A stretch of DNA of 28,633 bases from IMG/VR virus record IMGVR_UViG_3300031774_000103, positions 1 through 28,633 of that record. One strand, given 5' to 3'. Positions within the stretch are counted from its first letter, which is position 1; each line of letters opens with the position of its first letter. The translations under genes were made by a program, and so were the position numbers. This document shows positions 27,835-28,633 of the stretch, in pieces. This DNA is from a virus. The notes beneath the pieces were generated by a model. The model was not told the origin of the DNA, searched no databases, and saw only the letters and a program-made list of their open reading frames with translations.

Positions 27835-28633
27835 TAGGCTTCTAATGCAGCTATACGAGCTTCCAACTCTTGTATTGTTTTAACTAATAAAGGTACAAGT
27901 TTGCTTTGGTCTATACTTTGTGCGGCTATTTCTTCTGGAAGTTTTACATCACCAACAGATTTGCCTTCTGGCAATACATCATTTTCAGTATATAAAACTG
28001 CATCACTCATTGCATCTTTTTCACCAGTTATAGCTTCAGGTACTATGTCTTGTACTTCGTGTGCTATAAAGCCATCAAGTAAAGTATTAGTATCATCTGC
28101 TATAAAATTAAATCTACAAGGTTTAAGTTGTTTTAGTCTTGTCGTAGCATCCCAATCATAGTCTACATTTTCTTTTAAACGATAATCTGATGATGTGGCG
28201 TATGTTGTTGTAGTACCATTTGAAGAAATAGTTCCAACAAAACCATTATTATTTCTAATTCTAAGATGATTATTTGTACCAGTACCCGACGCCCAAGATT
28301 GAATTGTGCCATCAGCTTCTAGAGCTGAATTAGCATCTCCAGCATTAAACCCTTGACCATAGCCTTGAGATGCGACTATGATATGACTAAGAGCAGACAA
28401 ACTCCCAGCGGAGTCAATTCTAACTTTCTCAGAATTATCAATATAGAATCGCATATCTGAACTTGATTCAGCATTACTTTTATCTGAATGTAAAAACAAC
28501 CTACCATTAGATGCTTCTAGCTCAGCATATTTATTATCTCCATTAGAGTCAGCTATTCTCATCTGCCCATTAGAAGGATAAACTTTTAACAATCCAGTTA
28601 TAGTGCCACCAGCTAAAGGTAGCTTAGTTGCAT
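27834..28633 (-). CDS. Tail fibre with C-terminal S74 chaperone domain (partial, N-terminus off the right edge)
   Basis: The frame stays open to the window edge: upstream of the TTG at 28592 it continues as ATKLPLAGGTITG, a typical fibre segment, so that TTG is not the start. The visible part has a beta-type fibre body (KVYPSNGQMRIADSNGDNKY, then LFLHSDKSNAESSSDMRFYI) and a peptidase S74 intramolecular chaperone at its C-terminus: SSDYRLKENVDYDWDATTRL, KQLKPCRFNFI, DGFIAHEVQDIVPEAI, and a final helix PLLVKTIQELEARIAAL. This domain helps the trimer fold and cuts itself off at the Ser before DYRLKEN. Probably receptor-binding or side fibre. Confidence 0.9.
   Translation of the reverse strand, partial: ATKLPLAGGTITGLLKVYPSNGQMRIADSNGDNKYAELEASNGRLFLHSDKSNAESSSDMRFYIDNSEKVRIDSAGSLSALSHIIVASQGYGQGFNAGDANSALEADGTIQSWASGTGTNNHLRIRNNNGFVGTISSNGTTTTYATSSDYRLKENVDYDWDATTRLKQLKPCRFNFIADDTNTLLDGFIAHEVQDIVPEAITGEKDAMSDAVLYTENDVLPEGKSVGDVKLPEEIAAQSIDQSKLVPLLVKTIQELEARIAALEA

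Noticed and set aside
28590-28592. TTG start for the S74 fibre gene
   Set aside because: The frame is open to the window edge and continues with a typical fibre segment.
1-28633. CRISPR array, insertion sequence or integrase
   Set aside because: No regularly spaced direct repeats, no transposase motifs and no recombinase motifs seen on either strand; the palindrome copies are irregularly spaced.

Overview
The window is part of the genome of a T7-like marine podovirus (tailed phage, short tail). It carries a T7-type replication set (gp2.5-like ssDNA-binding protein, gp4-like primase-helicase, family A DNA polymerase, exonuclease, endonuclease I), T7-type tail adaptor and nozzle proteins, large internal virion proteins and the terminase pair. 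It also encodes a cobalamin-dependent class II ribonucleotide reductase, which is common in marine podoviruses. No RNA polymerase and no integrase gene is seen. Promoter-like sequences are of the sigma-70 type, so host RNA polymerase probably transcribes the visible genes. The sequence is A+T-rich. Portal, scaffold and capsid genes are absent and must lie outside the window. Two genes run off the edges: the large terminase subunit (left) and a tail fibre (right).

Layout: (1) 1-1334, minus strand: TerL (partial) and TerS. (2) 1335-1868: divergent control region with a good minus-strand promoter, plus-strand -10 boxes and several hairpins. (3) 1869-4910, plus strand: an early gene, a strong terminator, a new promoter, then a run of small early genes, mostly unknown. 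(4) 4911-5222: a self-contained non-coding RNA unit (promoter, 5' hairpin, long closing stem around a tRNA-like fold, terminator). (5) 5223-10273: replication and recombination genes, mostly overlapping. (6) 10255-13883: DUF3310-like gene, small genes, nrdJ, a lipoprotein/membrane-protein cluster and a nuclease-like gene. (7) 13873 to the right edge, minus strand: internal virion proteins, a glycine-rich adhesin, fibre-like protein, nozzle, adaptor, membrane proteins, two exported proteins and a fibre with an S74 chaperone. The minus-strand late operon ends at a terminator that lies inside the convergent nuclease gene.

If the genome is circular or circularly permuted, the two minus-strand blocks would be one late arm, with a single divergence point (1335-1868) and a single convergence point (about 13.87 kb).

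Two signals stand out. The first is a perfect 14-bp palindrome, TGTCACCGGTGACA, found seven times plus one single-mismatch copy. It lies between genes and inside genes in different reading frames, so it appears to be selected as DNA, probably as a protein-binding site. The second is the non-coding RNA at about 4943-5200. It has a perfect tRNA acceptor stem, T-arm and D-stem, but large insertions replace the D-loop and the anticodon loop, and a further 15-bp helix closes it.
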